Origin: Erythrobacter neustonensis
GTDB lineage: Bacteria; Pseudomonadota; Alphaproteobacteria; Sphingomonadales; Sphingomonadaceae
Assembly: GCF_001663175.1 (NCBI RefSeq)
Contig: NZ_CP016033.1
Coordinates: 1,116,001-1,180,000 of the forward strand
Length of the DNA: 64,000 nt
Direction of reading: 5' to 3'
In this document: piece after piece, positions 30,401 to 38,108 of the stretch
How the letters are laid out: each line of letters starts with the position of its first letter
Position numbering within the stretch: position 1 is the stretch's first letter
Notes under the pieces: generated by a model
The model's database searches: none
Seen by the model: only the letters and a program-made list of their open reading frames with translations
What the model was told of the DNA's origin: nothing
Made by a program: the position numbers and the translations under genes

Positions 30401-31638
30401 TGCGCGCGCTCGAACACCGCCGCGATGCCCTGACCGCCGCCGATGCACATGGTTTCAAGGCCATAGCGCACCCCGCGCCGGTGCATTTCATGCGCCATGT
30501 CGGCAAGGATGCGCCCGCCGGTCGCGCCGATCGGGTGGCCGAGGCTGATCCCCGATCCGTTGACGTTGAGGATTTCACGGCGCGAATCGTCGTCGCTCCA
30601 GCCCCAGCCCTTGAGCACAGCGAGCACCTGCGGAGCGAAGGCTTCGTTCAATTCGACCATGCCGATATCGTCCCACTTGTAGCCGCGCCGTTCGAACAGG
30701 CGCTCGACCGCAGGCACCGGCCCGATCCCCATGCGCGAAGGGTCACAGCCCGCCGCCGCCCAGCCGCCGAACCACAACATCGGGGTGAGGCCCAGTTCTT
30801 CGAGCTTGTCCTCGGCCACCACGAGACAGGCGGCGGCGGCATCGTTCTGCTGGCTGGCATTGCCTGCGGTGACGATGGCTTGCGCGTCGCGGCGCAGGTC
30901 GATGGGGGCAAGCTTGCCGAGCGTCTCCATCGAGGCGTCGGCGCGGTATCCCTCGTCATGTTCGAAGACCACGGGGTCGCCGCGCCGCTGCGGGATCGTG
31001 ACCGGCACGAGCTGCTCGGCGAATTTGCCCTCGACCCAGGCGCGCGCGGCGTTCTGGTGCGAGCGGACGGCGAAGGCATCCGCCTCCTCGCGGGTGATGC
31101 CGTAATCCTTGGCGAGGTTTTCCGCCGTCTCGATCATCCCGGTGATGACACCGAAACGCTCGACCGGCTGGCTCATCACGCGTCCGCGGCTGAGCCGGTC
31201 GTGGAGCGTCATGTCGCCCATCCGCACTCCGCCGCGAAGGTCGGTGGTGTAATGTTCGACATTCGACATGGACTCCACGCCGCCCGCGACAACGACATCG
31301 GCCATGCCCGTTTCGACCATCATCGCCGCGGTCGCCACCGCCTGCACGCCCGATCCGCAGCGCCGGTCGAGCTGAAAGCCGGGGACTTCGATGGGCAGGC
31401 CCGCTGCGAGCCACGACCAGTGGCCGATCGCGGGCGCCTCGCCATTGCCGTAACCTTGGGAAAAGACGACATCATCGACCCGCGCGGGGTCGATGCCCGA
31501 ACGCTCGACCAGCGCCTTCAAAATCACCGCGCCCAATTGGCCTGCATTCATGCTGCTGAGCCCGCCGAGGAACTTGCCCACCGGGGTGCGCAGGGGCGAA
31601 ACGATGGCGGCCCTGCGAGCTTCTGGGCGTCTGGTCAT
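30397..31638 (-). CDS. Acetyl-CoA C-acyltransferase (thiolase), operon copy
   Basis: This 413-residue thiolase has its nucleophile at Cys94 (LDRRCGSGVQAVATAAM). The NGSGISLGHPIGATGGR block and the second cysteine in LETMCIGGGQGIAA are complete. It should cleave a 3-ketoacyl-CoA to acetyl-CoA or propionyl-CoA and a shortened acyl-CoA. Its ATG overlaps the stop of the upstream CoA-transferase gene by 4 nt, and its own stop overlaps the next start. The substrate is probably the product of the acyl-CoA dehydrogenase and hydratase encoded in the same operon. Confidence 0.93.
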   Translation of the reverse strand: MTRRPEARRAAIVSPLRTPVGKFLGGLSSMNAGQLGAVILKALVERSGIDPARVDDVVFSQGYGNGEAPAIGHWSWLAAGLPIEVPGFQLDRRCGSGVQAVATAAMMVETGMADVVVAGGVESMSNVEHYTTDLRGGVRMGDMTLHDRLSRGRVMSQPVERFGVITGMIETAENLAKDYGITREEADAFAVRSHQNAARAWVEGKFAEQLVPVTIPQRRGDPVVFEHDEGYRADASMETLGKLAPIDLRRDAQAIVTAGNASQQNDAAAACLVVAEDKLEELGLTPMLWFGGWAAAGCDPSRMGIGPVPAVERLFERRGYKWDDIGMVELNEAFAPQVLAVLKGWGWSDDDSRREILNVNGSGISLGHPIGATGGRILADMAHEMHRRGVRYGLETMCIGGGQGIAAVFERAQ

Positions 31639-32867
31639 GTCTTGTCCTTGTCCGAAAGAGCCACCGTCCCCGCATCGACCAGCTTGCCGATCGTGCCGGA
31701 GGAGAGGCCGAGTTTGTCGCTGAGCACTTCCTCGGAATGTTCGCCGAGGTAAGGCGCAGGTGCGGGATCGCCCGCCTCCCGGCCCGGCAGGTTCGCAAAA
31801 GAGCGCGTGGCGGGGTAATCGAAACCGCTGGGGTTCGCGGGCGCAGGGCCGAACAGCGGATTGTCCGCGACCAGCGCCGGATCATTGGCGGCTTCATAGG
31901 CGGTGCGGTAGCGTTCGAATGTGCAGGTCTCGGCCGCCAGCCGCGCTGCGATGTCGGCATAATCCATGCCGTCGGCCGCGCTCTGGAACAGCGCGAACAG
32001 ATCGGCGCGGTGCCGGAAGCGTGGGGTATCCCCATCGGCGAAGCGCACGCCGTGGCGGGCTTCCAAGGCGGCGATACCGTCCTCGACCGCGAATGCCTTG
32101 ACCAGCCCGCCCCACTGCTTGGGGGTGAGCGCCGCGACCATGAACCTGACGCCGTCCCGGCTGCGGAAATCGCGTCCGAACGCGCCCCAGATCGCATTGC
32201 CCAATCGCTCGCGATCCCCGCCGCGGTAGAGCACTTCGGCCAGCAGACCCGCGTTCGCCATCGTGCCGATCGCGACATCGCCCAGCGGCAGGCGCACTTC
32301 GCTGCCTTCGCCCGTGCGGTCGCGGTGGCGCAGCGCTGCGAGCATGGCAAAAGCGCCGTAGGCTCCGGTGATGAAATCCCATGCGGGAAGCACCTGGTTG
32401 ACGGGCGGGGCGGTCGCCGGGTCCCAGTCCTCCGGTCCGCACATCAGCGGGTAGCCGGCAGCGGCGTTGACGGTGAAATCCATCGCCTGCCGCCCGTCAT
32501 GCCAGCCCATGACCCGCAAGCTGACCATGTCCGCGCGCTTCGCCGCCATCGCGGCGTGGCTCAGGAAGCTTCGTTCGGGCAGGTTGGTGATGCACTGACC
32601 CACCGCGCCCGCCAGTTCGACCAGCAATTCGCGCCCCTCGCCCGACGTAAGATCGAGCGCGACCGATTTCTTGGCGCGGTTGAGGTTCTCCCAACTGAGC
32701 GAGCGCCCCTCGGCGGTCAGCATATAGCGGTTGTAATCGAGCCCGCCCGCCTTGTGGTCGACCCGGATCACTTCCGCGCCCATCTGCGCGCAATAGAGCC
32801 CGGCGGTGGGCGATGCGACGAAGCTGGAAACCTCTACGATCGAGAGATCATCGAGGAGGTTATACAT
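31635..32867 (-). CDS. CaiB/BaiF family CoA transferase
   Basis: This 410-residue family III CoA transferase would activate a carboxylic acid by moving CoA from a donor acyl-CoA. Typical segments are the N-terminal DLSIVEVSSFVASPTAGLYCAQMGAEVIRVD and VALDLTSGEGRELLVELA, with the later FGAFAMLAALRHRDRTGEGSEV-like stretch (about residues 195-225). The start at 32867 follows a GGAGG. It overlaps the acyl-CoA dehydrogenase stop by 8 nt upstream and the thiolase start by 4 nt downstream. The acid it activates cannot be named from sequence. Confidence 0.9.
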   Translation of the reverse strand: MYNLLDDLSIVEVSSFVASPTAGLYCAQMGAEVIRVDHKAGGLDYNRYMLTAEGRSLSWENLNRAKKSVALDLTSGEGRELLVELAGAVGQCITNLPERSFLSHAAMAAKRADMVSLRVMGWHDGRQAMDFTVNAAAGYPLMCGPEDWDPATAPPVNQVLPAWDFITGAYGAFAMLAALRHRDRTGEGSEVRLPLGDVAIGTMANAGLLAEVLYRGGDRERLGNAIWGAFGRDFRSRDGVRFMVAALTPKQWGGLVKAFAVEDGIAALEARHGVRFADGDTPRFRHRADLFALFQSAADGMDYADIAARLAAETCTFERYRTAYEAANDPALVADNPLFGPAPANPSGFDYPATRSFANLPGREAGDPAPAPYLGEHSEEVLSDKLGLSSGTIGKLVDAGTVALSDKDKT

Positions 32868-34062
32868 TCTCCCTCCACTCGCGCAGCATGTGCTTGGCGA
32901 TCTGGAGCTGGAGGATCTGCGTCGTGCCTTCGTAGATGCGGTAAATGCGCGCATCGCGGAAGAAGCGTTCGGCGTCGTATTCGGCAAGGTAGCCAGCACC
33001 GCCATAGACCTGCACGACGCGGTCGACCACGCGGCCGCACATCTCGCTAGCGAAGACCTTGAAGGCGGCGGCTTTCACGAGGATGTTCTCGCCCCGGTCG
33101 GCGCGCGCGGTGACATCAGCCATCATGCTTTCGGCGGCGTAGATCTCGATCTCGCTGTCGGCGAGCATCTGCTGGATCAGCTGGAAATTGGCGATCGGCT
33201 CGCCGAAGGCCTTGCGTTCATTGGCATAGCGCAGCGCGGAATCGAGCGCGCGTCGGGCATAGCCGGTCGCCGCTGCGCCCACCGAAATGCGCCCGTTGTC
33301 GAGGCTCTTCATCGCAAAGACGAAACCCTTGCCGGTCTCTCCGCCGAGTAGGGCGTCGCCGGGCACGCGCACATCGTCGAGCATGATGTCGCAGATGTGG
33401 CTGCCGGCCTGCCCCATCTTCTTGTCGGGGCTGCCGCGCGAAATGCCCGGGCTGTCCATCGGCACGAGGAAGGCGCTGACATGCGCGTTCTTGGGCAGCG
33501 CTTCCTTGTTGGTGCGCGCCATGATCAGCGCGACATCGGCGTAAGGCGCGTTGGTGATGTAGCGTTTGGTGCCATTCAGGATCCAGCCGTTGCCATCCGG
33601 ATCGGGCACCGCCGAGGTCGCGAGCCCCGCGCTGTCGCTGCCCGAACCCGGTTCGGTAAGCCCGAAGCACGCGATCCGCCCCTCGGCGATCCTGGGATAC
33701 CATTCTTCCTTCTGGGCCTGCGTCGCGCCGTTCTTCAATGCGCTCGCGAACATCCCGACATTGATCGAGAAGATCGAACGATAGGCGGGCGCGGCATAGG
33801 CCATGATGTTCACGACGCGCGCATATTGCGTCATGTTGAGGCCCGCGCCGCCGAACTCCTCGGGCACCGACAGGCCGAACAGGCCCATCTCGCGCATCTC
33901 GTTGACGATCTCTTCGGGCACGCGGTCTTCGGCGATCACCTGCGCTTCGGCGGGGATCAGGCGTTCGCGGACATAGCGGGTAAGCTGCTCGGCGAATTGT
34001 TCGAAGGTGTCTGCGTCCATCCCCGGGTTGATCGGGGCCGAAAGGTTGGCGGGGGCGTTCAT
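32860..34062 (-). CDS. Acyl-CoA dehydrogenase
   Basis: This 400-residue flavoprotein introduces the alpha,beta double bond into an acyl-CoA. The first ACAD signature CFGLTEPGSGSDSAGL (about 131-146) and the C-terminal block VQVYGGAGYLAEYDAERFFRDARIYRIYEGT are present. The catalytic glutamate is in YEGTTQI near residue 380. The ATG at 34062 (MNAPANLSAPINPG) follows CAAGGAATG. It is the first gene of a four-gene operon; electrons would pass to an ETF encoded elsewhere. Sequence alone does not tell chain length or branching of the substrate. Confidence 0.94.
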   Translation of the reverse strand: MNAPANLSAPINPGMDADTFEQFAEQLTRYVRERLIPAEAQVIAEDRVPEEIVNEMREMGLFGLSVPEEFGGAGLNMTQYARVVNIMAYAAPAYRSIFSINVGMFASALKNGATQAQKEEWYPRIAEGRIACFGLTEPGSGSDSAGLATSAVPDPDGNGWILNGTKRYITNAPYADVALIMARTNKEALPKNAHVSAFLVPMDSPGISRGSPDKKMGQAGSHICDIMLDDVRVPGDALLGGETGKGFVFAMKSLDNGRISVGAAATGYARRALDSALRYANERKAFGEPIANFQLIQQMLADSEIEIYAAESMMADVTARADRGENILVKAAAFKVFASEMCGRVVDRVVQVYGGAGYLAEYDAERFFRDARIYRIYEGTTQILQLQIAKHMLREWRENV

Positions 34063-34100
34063 GATGTCATTCCTTGGCAATGGGCGCGCGCCGTGCCTGC

Positions 34101-34346
34101 CTAACGGCGTGCGTCGGCAGCGTCGCCTGTCAAATCGGCGGGCGATGATGCGGGCGGGGTGTCGGTGGCGAGCGTTTCGGGCGGCAGGCGGCGCTCGTCG
34201 AGCATGCTCGCCGCATCGTCGAGCGCCTTGGCCTCGCCCGGGCTCACTTCGCCCGGCGGGGTGGGTTCGGCCTCGCCGCAGGCGGCAGGCAGCATTGCCA
34301 GCGGCAGGGCGAGGACGGCTGCGGCAAGGCGGGGGCGCCGGATCAT
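34101..34346 (-). CDS. Small lipoprotein, unknown function (81 residues)
   Basis: The N-terminus MIRRPRLAAAVLALPLAMLPAAC is a clear lipoprotein signal with the lipobox cysteine at residue 23. The mature part is rich in Pro, Glu, Asp and Ala, with a helical DDAASMLDERR core. It sits 12 nt after another small lipoprotein gene on the same strand, so the two are probably expressed together. I do not recognise a family. Confidence 0.7.
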   Translation of the reverse strand: MIRRPRLAAAVLALPLAMLPAACGEAEPTPPGEVSPGEAKALDDAASMLDERRLPPETLATDTPPASSPADLTGDAADARR

Positions 34347-34358
34347 CGCGGCGCCCGC

Positions 34359-34652
34359 TTACTCGGCGGGTTCTTCGGCGGCCGCGGCGGCCTGCGCGGC
34401 AACGTCGGCGGCTGCATCGGCCGCAGCCGTCGCGCTGGCATCGGGGGCGGGGGTTTCGAGCGCGTCGGGCGTGTCGGTCGCGGTTGCCGAAGGGTCGGCC
34501 ACCGGCACCGCGTCAATCGGCGCGAGCGCGGCATCGGCGGGCATTTCGACCGTGTCGGCGCTCGCCTCGGTCGAGGCATCGTCGGCGCTGCCGCAGGCGG
34601 CAAGGCCAAGGGTGGCGGCGGTCAGGGCGGCAATCGCGGCAAGCTTGCGCAT
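34359..34652 (-). CDS. Small Ala-rich lipoprotein, unknown function (97 residues)
   Basis: The signal MRKLAAIAALTAATLGLAAC ends in the lipobox cysteine at residue 20. The mature chain has almost no hydrophobic residues beyond alanine: it is built from Ala, Asp, Pro, Thr and Glu and is likely disordered, with an AAADAAADVAAQAAAAAEE tail. It precedes a second lipoprotein gene by 12 nt. It may be a flexible surface or periplasmic tether, but this is a guess. Confidence 0.7.
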   Translation of the reverse strand: MRKLAAIAALTAATLGLAACGSADDASTEASADTVEMPADAALAPIDAVPVADPSATATDTPDALETPAPDASATAAADAAADVAAQAAAAAEEPAE

Positions 34653-34808
34653 CGGGGAGGTTCCTCTCGCATGGAATGGTGCCGGCGTCGGCCGGCCCGT
34701 GTGTCGCGAAGGGTTTAGCCACGGCTGGGGGTGCGCGCCAAGTGCCAAATGGGCACACCTGCCGCAGGCTTGGTGGTGGGCGCGTGCTGGCATGATAATA
34801 TTCGGGTC

Positions 34809-35771
34809 ATGACCATGCCCGCCCCCGCTTCGCCCCTGCGCGCCCTTGCGCTTGTCGCCGCTGCCATCCTGCCGGTCGCGGTGGTGAGCGCACAGCCCGT
34901 TCCCGATGCCTTCACCATCGCCGAAACCGGCGCGCGGTTCGCGACCTTGCAGGAAGCGGTTGACGCGATCGGCGAAGGGCGCGGCACGATCCGCATCGCC
35001 GAAGGCACCTATCGCCAATGCGCGGTGCAGAACGCGGGTGTGATCGTCTACGAAGCGCCCCGTCCCGGCAGCGTCACCTTCATCGCCCGCTCGTGCGAGG
35101 GCAAGGCCGCCTTCGTGCTGCGCGGGATCGGTGCCGAGATCCGGGGGATCACGTTCTCGAACATGCGCGTGCCCGACGGCAATGGCGCAGGCATCCGGCT
35201 GGAGAAGGGCGCGCTGAATGTCGCCCATGCGCGGTTCGAAAACAGCCAGCAGGGCATTTTGACCGCCGATGATCCGACGGGCCGCATCTACATCACCCGG
35301 TCGACCTTCACCGGGCTTGGCACCTGCGAGAATTCGGCCGGCTGCGCGCATTCGATCTATATCGGCAATTACGGATCGCTCACGGTGCGCGAAAGCCGGT
35401 TCGAGCGGGGGATGGGCGGCCACTATGTCAAGGTCCGGAGCCGCGAAGTGGTGATCGAAAACAACAGTTTCGATGACGCGAACGGCAAGGCGACCAATTA
35501 CATGATCGACCTGCCCGCCGGCAGCGTGGGCCGGATCGCCGACAACTGGTTCGTGCAGGGGCGCGACAAGGAGAACTATTCGGCCTTTATCGCGCTCGGT
35601 GCCGAAGACCTGCTCCATCCTTCTGACGGGCTCGAGGTCGTGAACAACGAAGCCCGCTTCGTCCCCGGCGTATCGCGCAGCAGCGCCTTCCTCGCCGACT
35701 GGACCGCGAGCCGCGTGGTGATGCAGGGCAACAGGATCGCGGGCGGGATCAAGCAATACGAGCAGCGCTGA
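34809..35771 (+). CDS. Secreted right-handed beta-helix protein
   Basis: This 320-residue secreted protein has a signal peptide ending near AVVSAQ (residue 29). Short repeats of about 22-25 residues follow, in which small hydrophobic and Asn/Asp residues alternate (ITFSNMRVPDGNGAGIRLE, RIYITRSTFTGLGTC, LTVRESRFERGMGG, VVIENNSFDDANGK). This is the pattern of a parallel beta-helix, as in pectate lyase-like and periplasmic copper-binding-type proteins. It could bind or cut a polysaccharide, but no catalytic site is evident. The gene stands alone, divergent from the lipoprotein pair. Confidence 0.8.
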   Translation: MTMPAPASPLRALALVAAAILPVAVVSAQPVPDAFTIAETGARFATLQEAVDAIGEGRGTIRIAEGTYRQCAVQNAGVIVYEAPRPGSVTFIARSCEGKAAFVLRGIGAEIRGITFSNMRVPDGNGAGIRLEKGALNVAHARFENSQQGILTADDPTGRIYITRSTFTGLGTCENSAGCAHSIYIGNYGSLTVRESRFERGMGGHYVKVRSREVVIENNSFDDANGKATNYMIDLPAGSVGRIADNWFVQGRDKENYSAFIALGAEDLLHPSDGLEVVNNEARFVPGVSRSSAFLADWTASRVVMQGNRIAGGIKQYEQR

Positions 35772-35870
35772 GGCCGCTTTCCTACTTGCAGGGCGTCTGA
35801 CAACGTCGCCGGATGGATCGCCCCCTTTTCCTCCCGCTCTGCGCTGCTTTTGGGCCCGCGTGCGAAGCAG

Positions 35871-35910
35871 AAGTTTTTGCTTCTGGACAGTGTCTCATGT
35901 GTCTCCAACA
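35871..35910 (-). repeat. Dispersed intergenic repeat, copy A
   Basis: On the - strand this segment contains a 32-nt sequence (35879-35910, beginning TGTTGGAGACACATGAG and ending CCAGAAGC) that is identical to 43826-43857 on the + strand. It is followed by an A-rich run and CTT in both copies. It contains the direct repeat GAGACAC-AT-GAGACAC and the small palindrome GACACTGTC. Copy A lies directly after the ribA stop. Confidence 0.85.
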
Positions 35911-35930
35911 GGCGCGCGTCGCGGCGGCTG

Positions 35931-36971
35931 TCAGATCAGCAAATGCCCTGACCGGTCGCGCTTGGTCGCCAGATAGCGCGCGTTGTGCGGGTTATCGGGA
36001 AGCTGATGCGGCACCCGTTCGCTCACCGTGATCCCCGCATCCTCCAGCGCGCGCACTTTCGCCGGGTTGTTGGTGAGCAGCCGAATGGTCGTCGCCCCCA
36101 GCAGCTCCAGCATCCGCGCCGCCACCGGGAAATCGCGTGCCTCGTCGGGCAGGCCAAGGCGCTGGTTGGCCTCGACCGTGTCGAACCCCTGGTCCTGCAA
36201 GCGGTAGGCGCGCAGCTTGTTGACAAGGCCGATCCCGCGACCCTCCTGCCGCATGTAGAGCAGCACGCCCCAGCCACCGCTGTCCCGCGCCTCGTGCGCC
36301 ATCGCGTGGAGCGCGGCATCGAGCTGCGGCCCGCAGTCGCACTTGAGGCTGCCGAGGATGTCGCCGGTCAGGCATTCGGAATGCAGGCGCACCAGGGGCT
36401 GGCGGTCGCCGTTCTGCTTGCCGATGACGAGCGCGACATGTTCGCGCAGGTCGGCGGCGGAGCGGAAGGCGACGATCTCGGCATCCTCGCAGGCGCTCAC
36501 CGGCAGCCGTGCGCGGGTGACGATCTTCAGCGCGCCCGCATCGGCATAGGCGGCAAGGTCGCTCGCCGCGATCGGCAGTGCCTCGCCCGCGCCTTGCGGA
36601 TCGACCATGAAGGCGGGCAGGATGCCTGCGATCCGCGCCAGTTCGAGCGCGGCCACCGCCGCCTCGGCCCAATCGAGCGCGACTGCCTTGAACGGTCCTT
36701 TGAGAGGGTTGCCAAGATCGAGCGCGGGGTCGGCAATCGGCAGCGCATCGCGAAGTGCGAAATCCTCACCCCCTGCGATCAGCACCGGGGCGTGCGGCAC
36801 GGCTGCTTCTTTCTGGTTGGCAAGCTTCAGGGTCGCCGCGCGCGCCGCCGAGATCAGCATCTGCGGCGCGGTTGCGTGGGCAAGCGCGGCGGTCTCGACC
36901 GGCAGCAGCGTTATCGTCCCTTGGGGCCCGCCCGCAAAGGCGAGCGGCCAGCCGTGGCGCAGCGCGTCCAC
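35931..36971 (-). CDS. ribA: GTP cyclohydrolase II
   Basis: This enzyme opens GTP to start riboflavin synthesis. The C-terminal catalytic domain is intact: HSECLTGDILGSLKCDCGPQLDAAL carries the three zinc cysteines, and YMRQEGRGIGLVNKL carries the catalytic region. The roughly 140-residue N-terminal part (LPVETAALAHA..., LKLANQKEAAVP) is not a canonical DHBP synthase and looks degenerate, as in other alphaproteobacterial RibA proteins. The start is uncertain: GTG at 36971 gives 346 residues, but homology-like sequence (RRAAQAVDALRHGW) continues upstream to a CTG at 37010 that overlaps the xth stop. It is in an operon with xth. Confidence 0.88.
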   Translation of the reverse strand: MDALRHGWPLAFAGGPQGTITLLPVETAALAHATAPQMLISAARAATLKLANQKEAAVPHAPVLIAGGEDFALRDALPIADPALDLGNPLKGPFKAVALDWAEAAVAALELARIAGILPAFMVDPQGAGEALPIAASDLAAYADAGALKIVTRARLPVSACEDAEIVAFRSAADLREHVALVIGKQNGDRQPLVRLHSECLTGDILGSLKCDCGPQLDAALHAMAHEARDSGGWGVLLYMRQEGRGIGLVNKLRAYRLQDQGFDTVEANQRLGLPDEARDFPVAARMLELLGATTIRLLTNNPAKVRALEDAGITVSERVPHQLPDNPHNARYLATKRDRSGHLLI

Positions 36972-37006
36972 CGCCTGCGCGGCGCGGCGTTCGGGCGAGG
37001 GTGCGC

Positions 37007-37795
37007 TCAGAGATCGAACTCCGTCACCAGCGGCACGTGGTCGGACGGCTGCGTCCAGCTGCGCGCTTCCTCGATCACGCGGTGCGCGGTCGCCTGCCGT
37101 GCGACCTCGGGCGAGGCCCACATATGATCGAGCCGGCGGCCCTTGTCGTTCTCCTGCCAGCCGGGATTGCGGTAGCTCCACCACGAATAATAACGTTGCG
37201 GCGCGGGCACATGCTGGCGGCCCAGATCGACCCAGCCATGCGCGTCCTGAAAGCGCTTCAGCGTCTCGACCTCGACCGGCGTATGGCTGACGACCTTGAG
37301 CAACTGCTTGTGGCTCCACACGTCGCTTTCGAGCGGGGCTATGTTGAAATCGCCGACGATCAACGAGGGCCGGTCAAGCGTGTCCGCCCACGCGGTCATC
37401 CGGCCGAGGAAGTCGAGCTTCTGGCCGAACTTGGGGTTCACCGCGCGGTCGGGAACGTCGCCGCCGGCAGGGACATAGACGTTCTCGATCAGGAGGTCGC
37501 GGCCCAGCACCTCGACCCCGATATGTCGCGCCTCGCCATTGTCCTGCCAGTCGTGGCGGGTAACCTCGCGGATCGGGACGCGGCTGATCGTGGCGACGCC
37601 GTGATAGCCTTTCTGCCCGCTCACCGCCTGATGGGTGTAACCGAGGCTCGCCAGCGCTTCGGCCGGGAACAGGTGGCTTTCGCACTTGATCTCCTGCAGG
37701 CACAGGATGTCGGGCGCGGCCTCGGTCAGCAGCTTTTCGATGAGACCGACCCGCAGACGGGCCGAGTTGATGTTCCAGGTGGCAACAGACAGCAT
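37007..37795 (-). CDS. xth: Exodeoxyribonuclease III / AP endonuclease
   Basis: This 262-residue Mg-dependent nuclease acts in base-excision repair. Conserved blocks are ATWNINSARLR (N-terminal Asn), CLQEIKCES (metal-binding Glu), GVATISRVP, VGDFNIAPL (catalytic Asp and Asn) and the final PSDHVPL (catalytic His). Length is normal. The ATG at 37795 begins MLSVATWNINS, as usual. ribA follows directly. The upstream region is only about 29 nt before a six-copy tandem repeat begins, so its promoter must lie next to or inside the repeat array. Confidence 0.94.
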   Translation of the reverse strand: MLSVATWNINSARLRVGLIEKLLTEAAPDILCLQEIKCESHLFPAEALASLGYTHQAVSGQKGYHGVATISRVPIREVTRHDWQDNGEARHIGVEVLGRDLLIENVYVPAGGDVPDRAVNPKFGQKLDFLGRMTAWADTLDRPSLIVGDFNIAPLESDVWSHKQLLKVVSHTPVEVETLKRFQDAHGWVDLGRQHVPAPQRYYSWWSYRNPGWQENDKGRRLDHMWASPEVARQATAHRVIEEARSWTQPSDHVPLVTEFDL

Positions 37796-37824
37796 GGGGG
37801 CGGACTTAGGGGGAGAAGCCCGCG

Positions 37825-38034
37825 CCCTCAAGTAGCGAAGCGATAGGGCGGCAAGAACGCCCTCAAGTAGCGAAGCGATAGGGCGGCAAGAACGCCCTCA
37901 AGTAGCGAAGCGATAGGGCGGCAAGAACGCCCTCAAGTAGCGAAGCGATAGGGCGGCAAGAACGCTCTCAAGTAGCGAAGCGATAGGGCGGCAAGAACGC
38001 TCTCAAGTAGCGAAGCGATAGGGCGGCAAGAACG
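37825..38034 (+). repeat. Tandem array, 6 copies of a 35-bp unit
   Basis: The unit begins CCCTCAAGTAGCGAAGCG and ends GGGCGGCAAGAACG; copies start at 37825, 37860, 37895, 37930, 37965 and 38000. They are identical except that copies 5 and 6 have CTCTC instead of CCCTC. Each unit can form a 6-bp hairpin (CGCCCT with AGGGCG). There are no spacers, 35 is not a multiple of three, and stops occur in the unit, so it is neither CRISPR nor protein coding. It fills the gap between divergent xth and phoA. Confidence 0.97.
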
Positions 38035-38046
38035 CAAAACTTCCAG

Positions 38047-38064
38047 CTTTCACTTTATCGTCAA
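38047..38064 (+). promoter_or_regulatory. Candidate PHO box of the alkaline phosphatase gene
   Basis: CTTTCACTTTATCGTCAA has two 7-bp half-sites (CTTTCAC and TCGTCAA) spaced by 4 bp, the layout of a PhoB box. It lies 45-62 nt before the phoA start and 12 nt after the tandem array. Confidence 0.5.
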
Positions 38065-38108
38065 ATCACCCCGCGATAGGGCCGGGCACGCTTTCCCGGA
38101 GACGCCCG

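Noticed and set aside
30397..31638. Recent duplication of the thiolase at 10430-11611
   Set aside because: The active-site segments and general sequence differ clearly, so they are separate subfamilies.
35576..35908. Short - strand ORF with peptide ETHETLSRS, and a similar + strand ORF at 43777-43965
   Set aside because: The similarity comes from the 32-bp DNA repeat; the rest of the two frames is unrelated, and neither has a ribosome binding site.
37825..38034. CRISPR-like direct repeats
   Set aside because: The 35-bp units are directly adjacent without spacers, and no cas gene is in the window.
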